Of a stretch of 64,000 nucleotides of DNA, positions 8,948 through 17,555 are shown piece after piece (the stretch's first letter is position 1; every line of letters begins with the position of its first letter). Origin of the DNA: an uncultured Erysipelotrichaceae bacterium (lineage in GTDB: Bacteria > Bacillota_I > Bacilli_A > Erysipelotrichales > Coprobacillaceae); assembly GCA_910588075.1 (NCBI GenBank), contig CAJUOS010000005.1, forward strand, positions 1 through 64,000. The letters are read 5' to 3'. A program made the translations under genes and the position numbers. The notes beneath the pieces are model-generated. The model made no database searches. It saw only the letters and a program-made list of their open reading frames with translations, and was not told the DNA's origin.

Positions 8948-9820
8948 TTAATCTTCATCTTTTGTTTTTTCTGTGTCATTGTATAAAGTTTTATGAAATA
9001 AGTCTGTTGATAGTGTTGTAACTCTTTGTATTTCATCTACTTTTTCTAAATTTCTTTGAGAATAAATTTTAAAAATTAATTCTAATATAAATTCTTGAAT
9101 TATAATTCCTAAAGTTCCACCATAATAACTTTTATCTGTTAATGATAAAGGTGCATGGAATAAACTTACATCTCCTAATTTTGATAAAAAACTATGTGTA
9201 CGTCCTGTAATTGTTACAATAGGACATTGATTTTTTTTAACAAACTTTGCTGCATGAATCATATCTGAATTATCACCACTTTGAGAAAAAGCAATAACCA
9301 ACTCGTCTTTTTTAACTAAAGCAGATTTCATTGTCATCATATGAACATCTGTAATACCTTCACAAGATACTCCTGCCCTAAAGAAACGATAAGCAGCTAC
9401 CTGAGCTGAATATCCTGAAGTTCCATTTCCAAAGAAATAAACATGAGAAGCAGTTTCAATCAATTTTGCAACTTTTTCAATATCCTCTTTTGCATTTGCA
9501 CGTATTGTATCTTTTAATAATTTATATACAAATTTTGCATATCCTTCAGCTGATTCATTATCCTCTTCACTCTTATCATTAATTAAATTTTCCTGAATAA
9601 TAGCTACTTTAAATTGAGCTAGATTTTCATAACCTAGTTTATAAATAAAGCGCATGATTGTTGCCTCACCAACATGTACCGTTTTGGACATTTGAGAAAG
9701 GGTCTTTGTATTCAAGATATCTAAGTGTTTTAAAATATAATCAGCCACTTTTTTCTCTGCTTTGGTTAAACTTGGATAAATTGATTTAATTTGGCTGCTT
9801 AAACTCATTGTTGTTGTCAT
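8948..9820 (-). CDS. RpiR/MurR-family transcriptional regulator
   Basis: Sugar-phosphate-responsive regulator of 290 residues. It has the N-terminal RpiR helix-turn-helix (residues about 10-75, with ADYILKHLD and VGEATIMRFIYKLGY) and a C-terminal SIS sugar-isomerase domain (about 120-255, with VYFFGNGTSGYSA and IAFSQSGDNSD). GGAGGT stands before the ATG. It lies between the EIIBC gene and two hydrolase genes and has its own probable promoter containing a 13-base palindrome. It is the natural candidate regulator of this PTS/esterase cluster and of the EIIA gene; the ligand is unknown. Confidence 0.92.
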   Translation of the reverse strand: MTTTMSLSSQIKSIYPSLTKAEKKVADYILKHLDILNTKTLSQMSKTVHVGEATIMRFIYKLGYENLAQFKVAIIQENLINDKSEEDNESAEGYAKFVYKLLKDTIRANAKEDIEKVAKLIETASHVYFFGNGTSGYSAQVAAYRFFRAGVSCEGITDVHMMTMKSALVKKDELVIAFSQSGDNSDMIHAAKFVKKNQCPIVTITGRTHSFLSKLGDVSLFHAPLSLTDKSYYGGTLGIIIQEFILELIFKIYSQRNLEKVDEIQRVTTLSTDLFHKTLYNDTEKTKDED

Positions 9821-9849
9821 AAAAGTACCTCCATATATAAATAAAGTAT

Positions 9850-9878
9850 ATCATAACTTATGAACTAAATTAAGTAAA
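9850..9878 (-). promoter_or_regulatory. Promoter of the RpiR gene overlapping a palindrome
   Basis: On the minus strand TTTACT (9873-9878) and TATGAT (9850-9855) are 17 bases apart. The perfect palindrome TCATAACTTATGA covers 9851-9863, across the -10 box and part of the spacer, where a repressor would block initiation. Confidence 0.5.
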
Positions 9879-9924
9879 TTGTCATATATTGAGGCTTTTA
9901 TGATATGTTACTTACAAAAATAGG

Positions 9925-9952
9925 AAGGGCTTGAAGCAATGCTCCAACCCTT
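9925..9952 (-). terminator. Terminator after the EIIBC gene
   Basis: A long stem of about 12 bp with one bulged base and one G-U pair (arms 9925-9937 and 9941-9952, 3-base loop) follows the EIIBC stop. On the minus strand it continues into CCTATTTTTG, so most EIIBC transcription should end before the regulator gene. A T-run on the other strand makes it potentially bidirectional. Confidence 0.75.
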
Positions 9953-9961
9953 TTTATCCAG

Positions 9962-11413
9962 CTAATCTTTTTTAAATAATTTCATTGTTGGAGGAGCAAC
10001 AGACGCATCATCATCTTCGAGATATTCCCATTTTGTAAACATAACACCTACAAAAGTAATGACTGCAACAATGGCAATACCAATCAAAGCTTTATATAAA
10101 TTACCTGGATCTGACTCAGAGTAAAATAATGGTAAATTCGTTAAATAGTAAGCCCCATAAGCATATGCTTTTGTTCCTACAATTCCGTTAAAAATAGCTA
10201 AAGCTGTTCCTGCAATGGTATTAACTATATAAAGAATAGGGACTTTATATAAGATTCCATACATCGTTGGTTCAGAAATTCCCCCAAATAATGCAGCGAT
10301 TGCAGCTGGAATACCCACATTTCTTCCTTTAACACTCTTTGTTTTAATCGAGAACCATAAAGCAGTAAACCCAGGAACTGTTGTTCCAGAGAAGAACCAC
10401 ATATTAATAACATCATCATATCCCAAAGTTGAAAAGTTTGTTGTTGCAATTGGAATCAATGCCAAATGGAATCCTGGACAGAATATACCAAATGTTGCTG
10501 AGAATAAGTAAATTGCAGGAACAGTTAACCAAGGAACATTCTCACGAACAAAATTAATTCCTGCTGCAATATAATCAGTAATTAAGTATCCTAAAGGACC
10601 TGTTAATGATAGTGTAATGATTGACATAATAAAAATCAAACAAACTGGTTTTAAGAAATAACGGATTGTATTTGGGATAATTTTCTTTAATACTCCATCA
10701 ACCTTACTCATAATCCAAACAGATAAAACAATTGGTAATGTAGAAGCATTATAAGCACATAAATAAACAGGTATTCCAAAATAAGAAGTAAATCCTGAAT
10801 TACTTCCTGCATTAACCAAATCTACCCAACCTGGATATAATAAAATACCAGCTAATAACATTGCCATTGGTGCTTCTACATTAAATTTTCTTGCAGATGT
10901 ATATGCTACCATAATTGGCAAGAAATAAAATGGTGCCTGTGAAATATTATAAAGGATTGTATATGTTGATGTTGTTGCATCCAATCCAAAAAGAGTTGTT
11001 CCCAAAGTTAAAATCAATGAGAAAAAACCTGCAATAATTAATGTTGGAATTACAGGGGACATAATACCAGCCATTAATTGTAGAAAACTTAAGAATAATG
11101 TTACTGGAGTTTTTTTACTCAGATTAGGATCTAAGTTTTCATCAACAACTCCTCCTTTAACACCAGATTCTTCTTCAAAAGCCAAAAATAAATCTTCAAT
11201 AATTTGACCAACAATAATTTGTGTTTCTTGTCCTGCAACTTCAACCCCAAGAACACCATCAATTTTTTTCAACTCTGCTTTGTTAGCTTTTTCTGAATCT
11301 TTAAGCTTTAAACGAAGTCGTGTTGCACAATGATTGACATTTGCTAAGTTTTCAGATCCACCAACATGGGAGAGTATGTCTTTTGACATTGCTTTATAAT
11401 CTAATTTTGCCAT
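9962..11413 (-). CDS. PTS EIIBC permease, glucose/beta-glucoside superfamily
   Basis: Membrane sugar transporter that phosphorylates its substrate during import. Of 483 residues, about 1-85 form the EIIB domain with the phosphorylated Cys29 in NHCATRLR, and about 105-465 form the EIIC domain with roughly ten hydrophobic segments and the family motif GISEPTMYG. There is no EIIA domain, so it depends on a separate EIIA such as the protein at 6504. The family includes sucrose, trehalose, beta-glucoside and N-acetylmuramate permeases; the substrate cannot be told here. An AAAGGAG precedes the ATG. The RpiR neighbour is typical of such operons, while a phospho-glycosidase gene is missing from the cluster. 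Confidence 0.9.
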   Translation of the reverse strand: MAKLDYKAMSKDILSHVGGSENLANVNHCATRLRLKLKDSEKANKAELKKIDGVLGVEVAGQETQIIVGQIIEDLFLAFEEESGVKGGVVDENLDPNLSKKTPVTLFLSFLQLMAGIMSPVIPTLIIAGFFSLILTLGTTLFGLDATTSTYTILYNISQAPFYFLPIMVAYTSARKFNVEAPMAMLLAGILLYPGWVDLVNAGSNSGFTSYFGIPVYLCAYNASTLPIVLSVWIMSKVDGVLKKIIPNTIRYFLKPVCLIFIMSIITLSLTGPLGYLITDYIAAGINFVRENVPWLTVPAIYLFSATFGIFCPGFHLALIPIATTNFSTLGYDDVINMWFFSGTTVPGFTALWFSIKTKSVKGRNVGIPAAIAALFGGISEPTMYGILYKVPILYIVNTIAGTALAIFNGIVGTKAYAYGAYYLTNLPLFYSESDPGNLYKALIGIAIVAVITFVGVMFTKWEYLEDDDASVAPPTMKLFKKD

Positions 11414-11530
11414 ATTCTAATCTCCTTTCTATCATTAGATTCTATACTAAATTTGTACTGTCTTTCCCCAATAAATCAATACAAATTATAGCCACTTCAA
11501 ATGAATCTCTATTTTCCTATCATATTTTGT

Positions 11531-11794
11531 TTATTTTTTCTGCTTTTTATTTTGACGATCAATATATGATTGATAATAGCCATCTAAAAAATATCCATAA
11601 GCCTTTGTTCCAATCATCATTAAAACAAAAATAATAGAAAATCCTAAAACCTCTATAAAGAGTAAAATATGAAATGATCTTTTTACAATAAAAAGATACA
11701 CAAATAAAACACATAGAAAACTTAATACAAACCAAGTTATCATATCTTTTATTTTCATCTCATTTTTTAAAGCTCGTATTAATTTACTTACCAT
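11531..11794 (-). CDS. Small membrane protein of unknown function
   Basis: I do not recognise a family. The 87 residues have a charged N-terminus, a hydrophobic segment at about 18-37, a second at about 44-63, and a basic C-terminal tail ending in QNKKQKK, so a two-pass membrane protein with both ends inside is likely. AGGAGTGAT precedes the ATG. It is the first gene after the operator-like region at 11836-11924 and is followed 117 bases later by the EIIBC gene. It may be an accessory of the permease, but only position suggests this. Confidence 0.6.
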   Translation of the reverse strand: MVSKLIRALKNEMKIKDMITWFVLSFLCVLFVYLFIVKRSFHILLFIEVLGFSIIFVLMMIGTKAYGYFLDGYYQSYIDRQNKKQKK

Positions 11795-11835
11795 AACATC
11801 ACTCCTATTTCAGTTTTACTCCTTTTATATTATTT

Positions 11836-11924
11836 ATTTTGAAATTTCACTCCATTTGTATATTAACATATGTTGGAGTAAATGTAAATATACTTTATCT
11901 ATTTTTGGAGTTTAATTTCAAAAT
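11836..11924 (-). promoter_or_regulatory. Operator-like repeats upstream of the PTS operon
   Basis: On the minus strand AAACTCCA (11913-11906) is followed after exactly 26 bases by ACTCCAACA (11879-11871), identical in sequence and spacing to 6355-6397. A third copy lies inverted at 11849-11854. The outer sites are the ends of an imperfect inverted repeat: positions 11836-11854 and the complement of 11906-11924 agree at 17 of 19 bases. GAAATT precedes the first half-site in both leaders. This looks like a protein-binding region. Confidence 0.5.
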
Positions 11925-11960
11925 ATGAAAAAATATAAATAATTTTGTCATATTCATATC

Positions 11961-11988
11961 AAAAAAACTAGCACTTATTACTGCTAGT
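11961..11988 (-). terminator. Second terminator downstream of glgP
   Basis: Seven-base-pair stem ACTAGCA / TGCTAGT with an 8-base loop, followed on the minus strand by seven T. It insulates the PTS operon from the glycogen genes. Confidence 0.8.
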
Positions 11989-12053
11989 CAATTCAAATAA
12001 TAGTATTATAATTATCTTATTTTTATATTTTAATATATATAATTCTATATAAA

Positions 12054-12088
12054 AAAAGATGAACAATGTATTTACAAAGTCATCTTTT
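12054..12088 (-). terminator. Terminator of glgP
   Basis: Nine-base-pair stem AAAAGATGA / TCATCTTTT with a 17-base loop; on the minus strand the T-run continues past the stem. It lies about 25 bases after the glgP stop codon. Confidence 0.75.
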
Positions 12089-12114
12089 CCTTTTATTTAT
12101 ATATCAAGTAATAC

Positions 12115-14511
12115 TTATCTTTTCACTCTATCTAATTTCCAAATATCAGCAACATAATCTTCAATAGTACGATCAGAAGAGAAATATCCTGATTGAGCAA
12201 TATTAACTAGGCACATTCTTGCCCAACGTTGTTTATCTTGATAAAGCTCATTAACTTTTTCTTGAGCAGCAACATATGCTTCAAAATCAGCAAATAAGAA
12301 ATATTCATCATTTCTATTCATTAATTCATCAAAAATCATTCTAAATTCTTCTCTTGATTCATGGAAACTTCCATCAACTAATGAATCAACAACACGTTTA
12401 ATCTTTGGATTATTGTTATAATAATCCCAAGCATTATATTGGCCATGTTGTCTTAAATTATTCACTTCATTATCTTTTAAACCAAAGATAATAACATTAT
12501 CATCGCCAACACGTTCAGCTATCTCAACATTAGCTCCATCTAATGTTCCAACTGTTACAGCCCCATTCATCATGAATTTCATATTTCCTGTACCACTTGC
12601 TTCTTTTCCAGCTGTTGATATTTGTTCTGAAACATCTGCAGCAGGCATAATTTTTTCTGCAATTGTTACACCATAATTTTCAATGAACACAACTTTTAAA
12701 TATTCATTTGTTTCTAGATCATTATTAACAATATCTGCAACACTGTTAATTAACTTAATGACTTTCTTTGCAAAATAATATGCTGGTGCAGCCTTTGCTC
12801 CAAAAATAAATGTTCTTGGTTGAATTCTAAACTCAGAGTTTGTTTTCATTTCTTGATATAAGTAAATAACATGCATAATATTTAATAATTGACGTTTATA
12901 AGCATGCAATCTTTTCACTTGAATATCGAAAATACTATTTGGATTTACTACAATTCCATTATGATCTAAGATGTAGTCAGCTAATATCTGTTTTCTTTGT
13001 TGTTTGATATTCAAGAATTTACCTTGAACTATTGAATCATTAGCATAATCCATTAATTTTTCTAATTGTTCAGGGTGTTTAATCCAGTCATTTCCAATTG
13101 TTTCATTAATCAATGCAGATAATTCTGGATTTGAATATGCTAACCATCTTCTATGAGTAATACCATTTGTTTTGTTATTAAATTTATTAGGATATAAGAA
13201 ATTAAAATCTTTCATTTCTTGTTCCATTAAAATTTGTGTATGAAGTCTTGCAACTCCATTAACACTGAAACTTCCAGCAATTGCTAAATGAGCCATATGA
13301 ACTTGGCCATCTTTAATAATCATAACTCTATTTAATAAATCTTCATCATGATCACTTGCGTTTTTAACATATCCAATAAATCTTCTATTGATTTCTTCAA
13401 TAATTTGATAAATTCTTGGTAACAATGATTGCATTGTAGATACAGGCCATTTTTCTAAAGCTTCAGATAAAATAGTGTGATTTGTATATGCACATGTATT
13501 CTTTGTAATATGCCAAGCATCATCCCATTCTAAATTATATTCATCAATTAAAATTCTCATTAATTCTGGTATAACTAAGACTGGATGTGTATCATTTAAT
13601 TGAATGACATTTTTTTCATGAAAATTATTTAAAGATGGATAAACTCTCAAATGCGCTCTAACAATCGAACGTACTCCAGCAGCAACAAAGAAATATTGTT
13701 GTTTTAAACGTAATGTTCTTCCTGCAAGTGTAGAATCATCAGGATACAAGTTTTGACAAATATCACGAACTTCTTGTGCATATTGTCTAAAGTCTTTATT
13801 AGATGGAATGTTATCACTTGGTTCTGCATGCCATAAGCGTAATGTGTTTGTAACTGTTGTATCATTTCCAACAACTGGCATATCATATGGTACAGCACGG
13901 ATACATTCAGCATCAACATGATCCCATTTTCCTGTTTCTTCATTCCAAACTGTATGTCCCCAAAACTTAACATCGACAGCATGCTTTGGTTTTCTAACTT
14001 CCCACATATTTCCTAATTTTAACCATTGATCAGGAACTTCAACTTGATAACCATTTTCAATTTTTTGTTTAAATAAACCATATTCATAACGAATAGTATG
14101 TCCAAATGCAGGATAAGAAAGTGATGCTAAAGAATCCATGAAGCATGCTGCTAATCTTCCTAATCCACCATTTCCAAGTCCAGCATCAGACTCTAATTCT
14201 TCTAAGTCATGAATATTAATTCCATATTCTGCAAGACCTTCTTTAGCAATCTCATAAATTCCTAAATTCATCATATTATTTACTAATAAACGTCCAATTA
14301 AAAATTCCATAGAAAAATAATGAACTTGTTTTTGATAATTTGTTTTTGTAACCATTTTTGTCATGGCCCAATTCACTGAGGCATAGTCTCTTACCATAGA
14401 TTCAAGAACCATAAACTTTTCAGTCATATGTGATTCTTCTACTGTTCTACCATATGACTCAATAATTCTTTTTGAAAATTCATATTTAAATTCTTCTTTT
14501 GTTTTAAACAT
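12115..14511 (-). CDS. glgP: Glycogen/maltodextrin phosphorylase
   Basis: Releases glucose-1-phosphate from the ends of alpha-1,4-glucans using pyridoxal phosphate. The 798 residues are the family length. Clear motifs are EFLIGRLL, DAGLGNGGLGRLAACFMDS, QLNDTHPVL, KRLHAYKRQLLN, and the PLP site EASGTGNMKF with the lysine near residue 644. The gene begins 17 bases after the glgB stop. The only purine-rich ribosome-binding candidate, AGGGGG, is unusually far (about 13 bases) from the ATG, so translation may partly depend on coupling to glgB. No ADP-glucose pyrophosphorylase or glycogen synthase gene is present in the window. Confidence 0.96.
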   Translation of the reverse strand: MFKTKEEFKYEFSKRIIESYGRTVEESHMTEKFMVLESMVRDYASVNWAMTKMVTKTNYQKQVHYFSMEFLIGRLLVNNMMNLGIYEIAKEGLAEYGINIHDLEELESDAGLGNGGLGRLAACFMDSLASLSYPAFGHTIRYEYGLFKQKIENGYQVEVPDQWLKLGNMWEVRKPKHAVDVKFWGHTVWNEETGKWDHVDAECIRAVPYDMPVVGNDTTVTNTLRLWHAEPSDNIPSNKDFRQYAQEVRDICQNLYPDDSTLAGRTLRLKQQYFFVAAGVRSIVRAHLRVYPSLNNFHEKNVIQLNDTHPVLVIPELMRILIDEYNLEWDDAWHITKNTCAYTNHTILSEALEKWPVSTMQSLLPRIYQIIEEINRRFIGYVKNASDHDEDLLNRVMIIKDGQVHMAHLAIAGSFSVNGVARLHTQILMEQEMKDFNFLYPNKFNNKTNGITHRRWLAYSNPELSALINETIGNDWIKHPEQLEKLMDYANDSIVQGKFLNIKQQRKQILADYILDHNGIVVNPNSIFDIQVKRLHAYKRQLLNIMHVIYLYQEMKTNSEFRIQPRTFIFGAKAAPAYYFAKKVIKLINSVADIVNNDLETNEYLKVVFIENYGVTIAEKIMPAADVSEQISTAGKEASGTGNMKFMMNGAVTVGTLDGANVEIAERVGDDNVIIFGLKDNEVNNLRQHGQYNAWDYYNNNPKIKRVVDSLVDGSFHESREEFRMIFDELMNRNDEYFLFADFEAYVAAQEKVNELYQDKQRWARMCLVNIAQSGYFSSDRTIEDYVADIWKLDRVKR

Positions 14512-14528
14512 AATATTCTATATTCCCC

Positions 14529-16400
14529 CTATTTGCCTTTTAACATGAATATCATACCTGAGAATGGCGCAATGTCAACTAAAATTGAATTTTCTTTGCC
14601 TAAACACGCTACTTTTTGTGATTTTATTGCTCTTTTATTTACAAAATTGCTTCCAGTATAATAGTCAGTATCTGTATTCATAATTTCCTTATATGTTCCA
14701 GCAACTGGAACTGGTATACGATAACCTTTATGCGTATTTCCAACAAAATTCATAACACAAACCAATAAATCTCCATCAGGTGCTTTTCTTGCATAAGCAA
14801 AAACACTTTGATTATAATCATCTACAACTAACCATTCAAACCCTTCTGGATAATAATCATATTGATATAATGCAGGATGCTTCAATACCAAATGATTTAA
14901 ATCTCTAAAGTATCTATGGAATGAATCATGTTGTGGATATTTTAATAATACCCAACCTAAAGCCTTTTTTTCATCCCATTCTTTATATTCTGCCAATTCA
15001 TTTCCCATAAAATTCAATTTTTTTCCAGGATGTGTCATCATATAAAGATATAAAGCCTTACATTGTGCAAATTTTTGATCATTATTTCCCCACATTTTAT
15101 CTAAAATTGTGCCTTTACTATGAACAACTTCATCATGTGAGAATGGTAAAATATAGTTTTCTCTATAAAAATACATCATTGAAAATGTTAACTTATTATG
15201 TGTATCTGGATATTGTCTATAAATTGGATCTTTTTTAAAATAGGCAAGAGTATCATTCATCCATCCTAAATCCCATTTATAGTCAAAACCTAGTCCTCCA
15301 GCATGTGGTGCTTTTGTAACATTTGGATAATCTGTTGAATCTTCAGCAATAAGCATAACTCCAGGATATAATCCATTCATATGTGAATTCATACGTTTCA
15401 TGAATTCAATAGCCCCATCATTTATACCTCTTTCTTTATTTCCTTTCCAATAAATAAGATTACTAATTGCATCAAATCTAATTCCATCTATATGAAAATA
15501 TTCAGCCCAAAAATGAACAGCAGACATTAAGAAACTTCTTACTTCTTCTCGTCCCAAATCAAAATAACAACTATCCCATTCTGTATATCTTAAATTGATA
15601 TCTGGGTACTCATAAACAAACCCTCCATCAAATTGATATAATCCATGTCCATCTTTAACAAAATGTGCAGGCACAAAATCCATAATGACACCAATATTAT
15701 TTTTATGGCAAGCATTAATAAATGCCATTAATTGTTTTGGGTGTCCATAGCGACTTGTAGCACTATAATAACCTGTTGGCTGATATCCCCATGATCCATC
15801 AAATGGAAACTCATTCAAAGGCATCAATTCTATATGTGAATAACCATTTTCAACCACATATGGGATGATTTGATCAATCATTTCTTCATAACTATAGAAT
15901 TCTCCATCTTCTTCATCAGTAAAGTCTTTTTTCATTTTCCATGAACCAATATTAGCTTCATAAATATTAAGAACTCTATCAAAGTTTTTTGTACGTTTAT
16001 TTAACCATCTTTTATCTGCCCATCTATAACCATTAATATTAAATACTTTTGAGGCTGTTCCTGGACGTAGTTCACTAAAAAAAGCATAAGGGTCAGCTCT
16101 ATCTACTAATGATCCATTAGGTGTTTCAATACGATATTTATATGTATCATATTGTTTCATTTTAGGAATAAATAATGTATATATCCCTCCATCAGTATAT
16201 TTTTCCATATAATGATTTTCACCATTCCACTGATTAAAATCCCCAACAACTTGTACACTCTTTGCATTAGGAGCATAAACAGTAAAGCGAACACCCTTTT
16301 GTTTATCTACAGTTTCAATATGTGCTCCAAATACTTTATAAACCTGTAAACAGTTACCTTCATGAAATAACTGAATTAAAAAATTATCTAATTGTGCCAT
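14529..16400 (-). CDS. glgB: 1,4-alpha-glucan branching enzyme (GH13)
   Basis: Forms alpha-1,6 branches in glycogen. The protein has an N-terminal CBM48 domain (VRFTVYAPNAKSVQVVGDFN), a GH13 barrel with GYQPTGYYSATSRYG, nucleophile Asp in GIRFDAISN near 309, Glu in IAEDSTDYP near 352 and Asp in SHDEVVHS near 423, and a C-terminal all-beta domain. I place the start at the ATG at 16400 (623 residues), seven bases after AAAGGGG; the longer frame to 16445 adds 15 residues not expected in the family. Upstream TATAAT-like boxes suggest a promoter between this gene and the NdpA-like gene. Branching enzyme and phosphorylase form an operon, pulA lies 6 kb away. Confidence 0.95.
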   Translation of the reverse strand: MAQLDNFLIQLFHEGNCLQVYKVFGAHIETVDKQKGVRFTVYAPNAKSVQVVGDFNQWNGENHYMEKYTDGGIYTLFIPKMKQYDTYKYRIETPNGSLVDRADPYAFFSELRPGTASKVFNINGYRWADKRWLNKRTKNFDRVLNIYEANIGSWKMKKDFTDEEDGEFYSYEEMIDQIIPYVVENGYSHIELMPLNEFPFDGSWGYQPTGYYSATSRYGHPKQLMAFINACHKNNIGVIMDFVPAHFVKDGHGLYQFDGGFVYEYPDINLRYTEWDSCYFDLGREEVRSFLMSAVHFWAEYFHIDGIRFDAISNLIYWKGNKERGINDGAIEFMKRMNSHMNGLYPGVMLIAEDSTDYPNVTKAPHAGGLGFDYKWDLGWMNDTLAYFKKDPIYRQYPDTHNKLTFSMMYFYRENYILPFSHDEVVHSKGTILDKMWGNNDQKFAQCKALYLYMMTHPGKKLNFMGNELAEYKEWDEKKALGWVLLKYPQHDSFHRYFRDLNHLVLKHPALYQYDYYPEGFEWLVVDDYNQSVFAYARKAPDGDLLVCVMNFVGNTHKGYRIPVPVAGTYKEIMNTDTDYYTGSNFVNKRAIKSQKVACLGKENSILVDIAPFSGMIFMLKGK

Positions 16401-16486
16401 AATTAAACCCCTTTCATATAGATTATTATACATGATTTCATACAAAAATGCATTATATTCATAATCAATGATAAAATCTTATTTCT

Positions 16487-17473
16487 CTATTTAATAATGA
16501 CTTCCTTAATATCTTTTAAGATTATAGAGTATGTTCCATCTTCTTCTTTTCTTTTTTCTAAATGACTTCCTTGTAAATATTCATCAATAGGCAAACTAAC
16601 TTCAATCTCATCATCTAAAACCAATTTACACATATCCATAGATGTTGTTGAAATACTTTGAATTTTATCTTCTTCACTAATCCCTAAATCTTTCAACATC
16701 AATTCACTCTCTTCTTGTGCTTGATAATCTTTTTCCAACACCTTTTTAACAATTTCTAAAGGTTTAACTGGTTGATGAGTTTCTATTTTTTCATTAATTT
16801 CTTGTTTCATTAATGGTAAAGCTTTTCCATCATTAACATTATATATATCATCCATTTTTCTTATCACTTTTTTCATTGTATTAAACTTCTGCTTATCTGT
16901 TAATTGTTCTTCACCTTTAATCCATTGTGGATTTAAATAATAATCATTCTTTCCATCTATCATATATTTTTTTTCAATTAAATATAATTGCTTTGTATCC
17001 ATATTTATAATAATAGCTTCATCTACTGTTGCTCCTGCAGTTGGTAAAACTTGTTGTTTAGTAATACGTACAATCCCTTCTTCTACTATACTCATTGGTA
17101 TTGTACGATAATTTAGTTTTAAAATAACAATGTGTTTTTCTCCATCTTTAATGCAATCAACAAACAAAACATTACAATTAGGCATTTCTTCAATGACAGC
17201 TCCTAATTGATATAATTGATCAGTTAAATCATGTGCTTGTTTCATAAAATTATCTTCATTCTCTAACATTTTTTCACTTCTTAACATCAATTCATGCATT
17301 GAACCAACTGTCAACTCTTTCATTGTTGGAGATTTTAAAGCTTTTTCTAACTTCTTATGATAATAGTCTATTGTTGTTTCATTTAAGTCTACAAATGCTG
17401 TAGAATGAAATATTTTTCTATGTTCAAAATCTAACATATGCATAAGTATTTTATTAATAATTATTGTATTCAT
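16487..17473 (-). CDS. Nucleoid-associated protein, NdpA/YejK family
   Basis: The 328-residue sequence resembles the 37-kDa nucleoid-associated proteins (YejK/NdpA family): an N-terminal MNTIIINKILMHMLDFE segment, the conserved hydrophobic core around NVLFVDCI and IVILKLNYR, and a lysine-rich second half. These proteins are known as nucleoid-bound in Proteobacteria and occur sporadically, often in accessory contexts, in Firmicutes; their molecular role is not settled. It is the gene just upstream of glgB on the same strand and is divergent from yaaA. No catalytic motif is evident. Family assignment is by pattern recognition only and needs a profile search. Confidence 0.65.
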   Translation of the reverse strand: MNTIIINKILMHMLDFEHRKIFHSTAFVDLNETTIDYYHKKLEKALKSPTMKELTVGSMHELMLRSEKMLENEDNFMKQAHDLTDQLYQLGAVIEEMPNCNVLFVDCIKDGEKHIVILKLNYRTIPMSIVEEGIVRITKQQVLPTAGATVDEAIIINMDTKQLYLIEKKYMIDGKNDYYLNPQWIKGEEQLTDKQKFNTMKKVIRKMDDIYNVNDGKALPLMKQEINEKIETHQPVKPLEIVKKVLEKDYQAQEESELMLKDLGISEEDKIQSISTTSMDMCKLVLDDEIEVSLPIDEYLQGSHLEKRKEEDGTYSIILKDIKEVIIK

Positions 17474-17555
17474 CTTTCTTCACCCGTTCAAGATTATATC
17501 ATATTTCTTTCATCAAATTAAGAAATACTTTATAATCTTAAATGAGGTGATTTAT

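Larger units (their letters stand above)
11795..12114. promoter_or_regulatory. Intergenic region between glgP and the PTS operon
   Basis: No gene is supported in these 320 bases. It contains, in minus-strand order, two terminators behind glgP (12054-12088 and 11961-11988), a very AT-rich promoter region, and the operator-like repeats at 11924-11836. Confidence 0.6.

Noticed and set aside
11836..11924. ACTCCA repeats as accidental ribosome-binding sites (GGAGT) of small genes
   Set aside because: None is followed at suitable distance by a start codon with a meaningful reading frame, and the exact 26-base spacing shared with 6355-6397 argues against chance.
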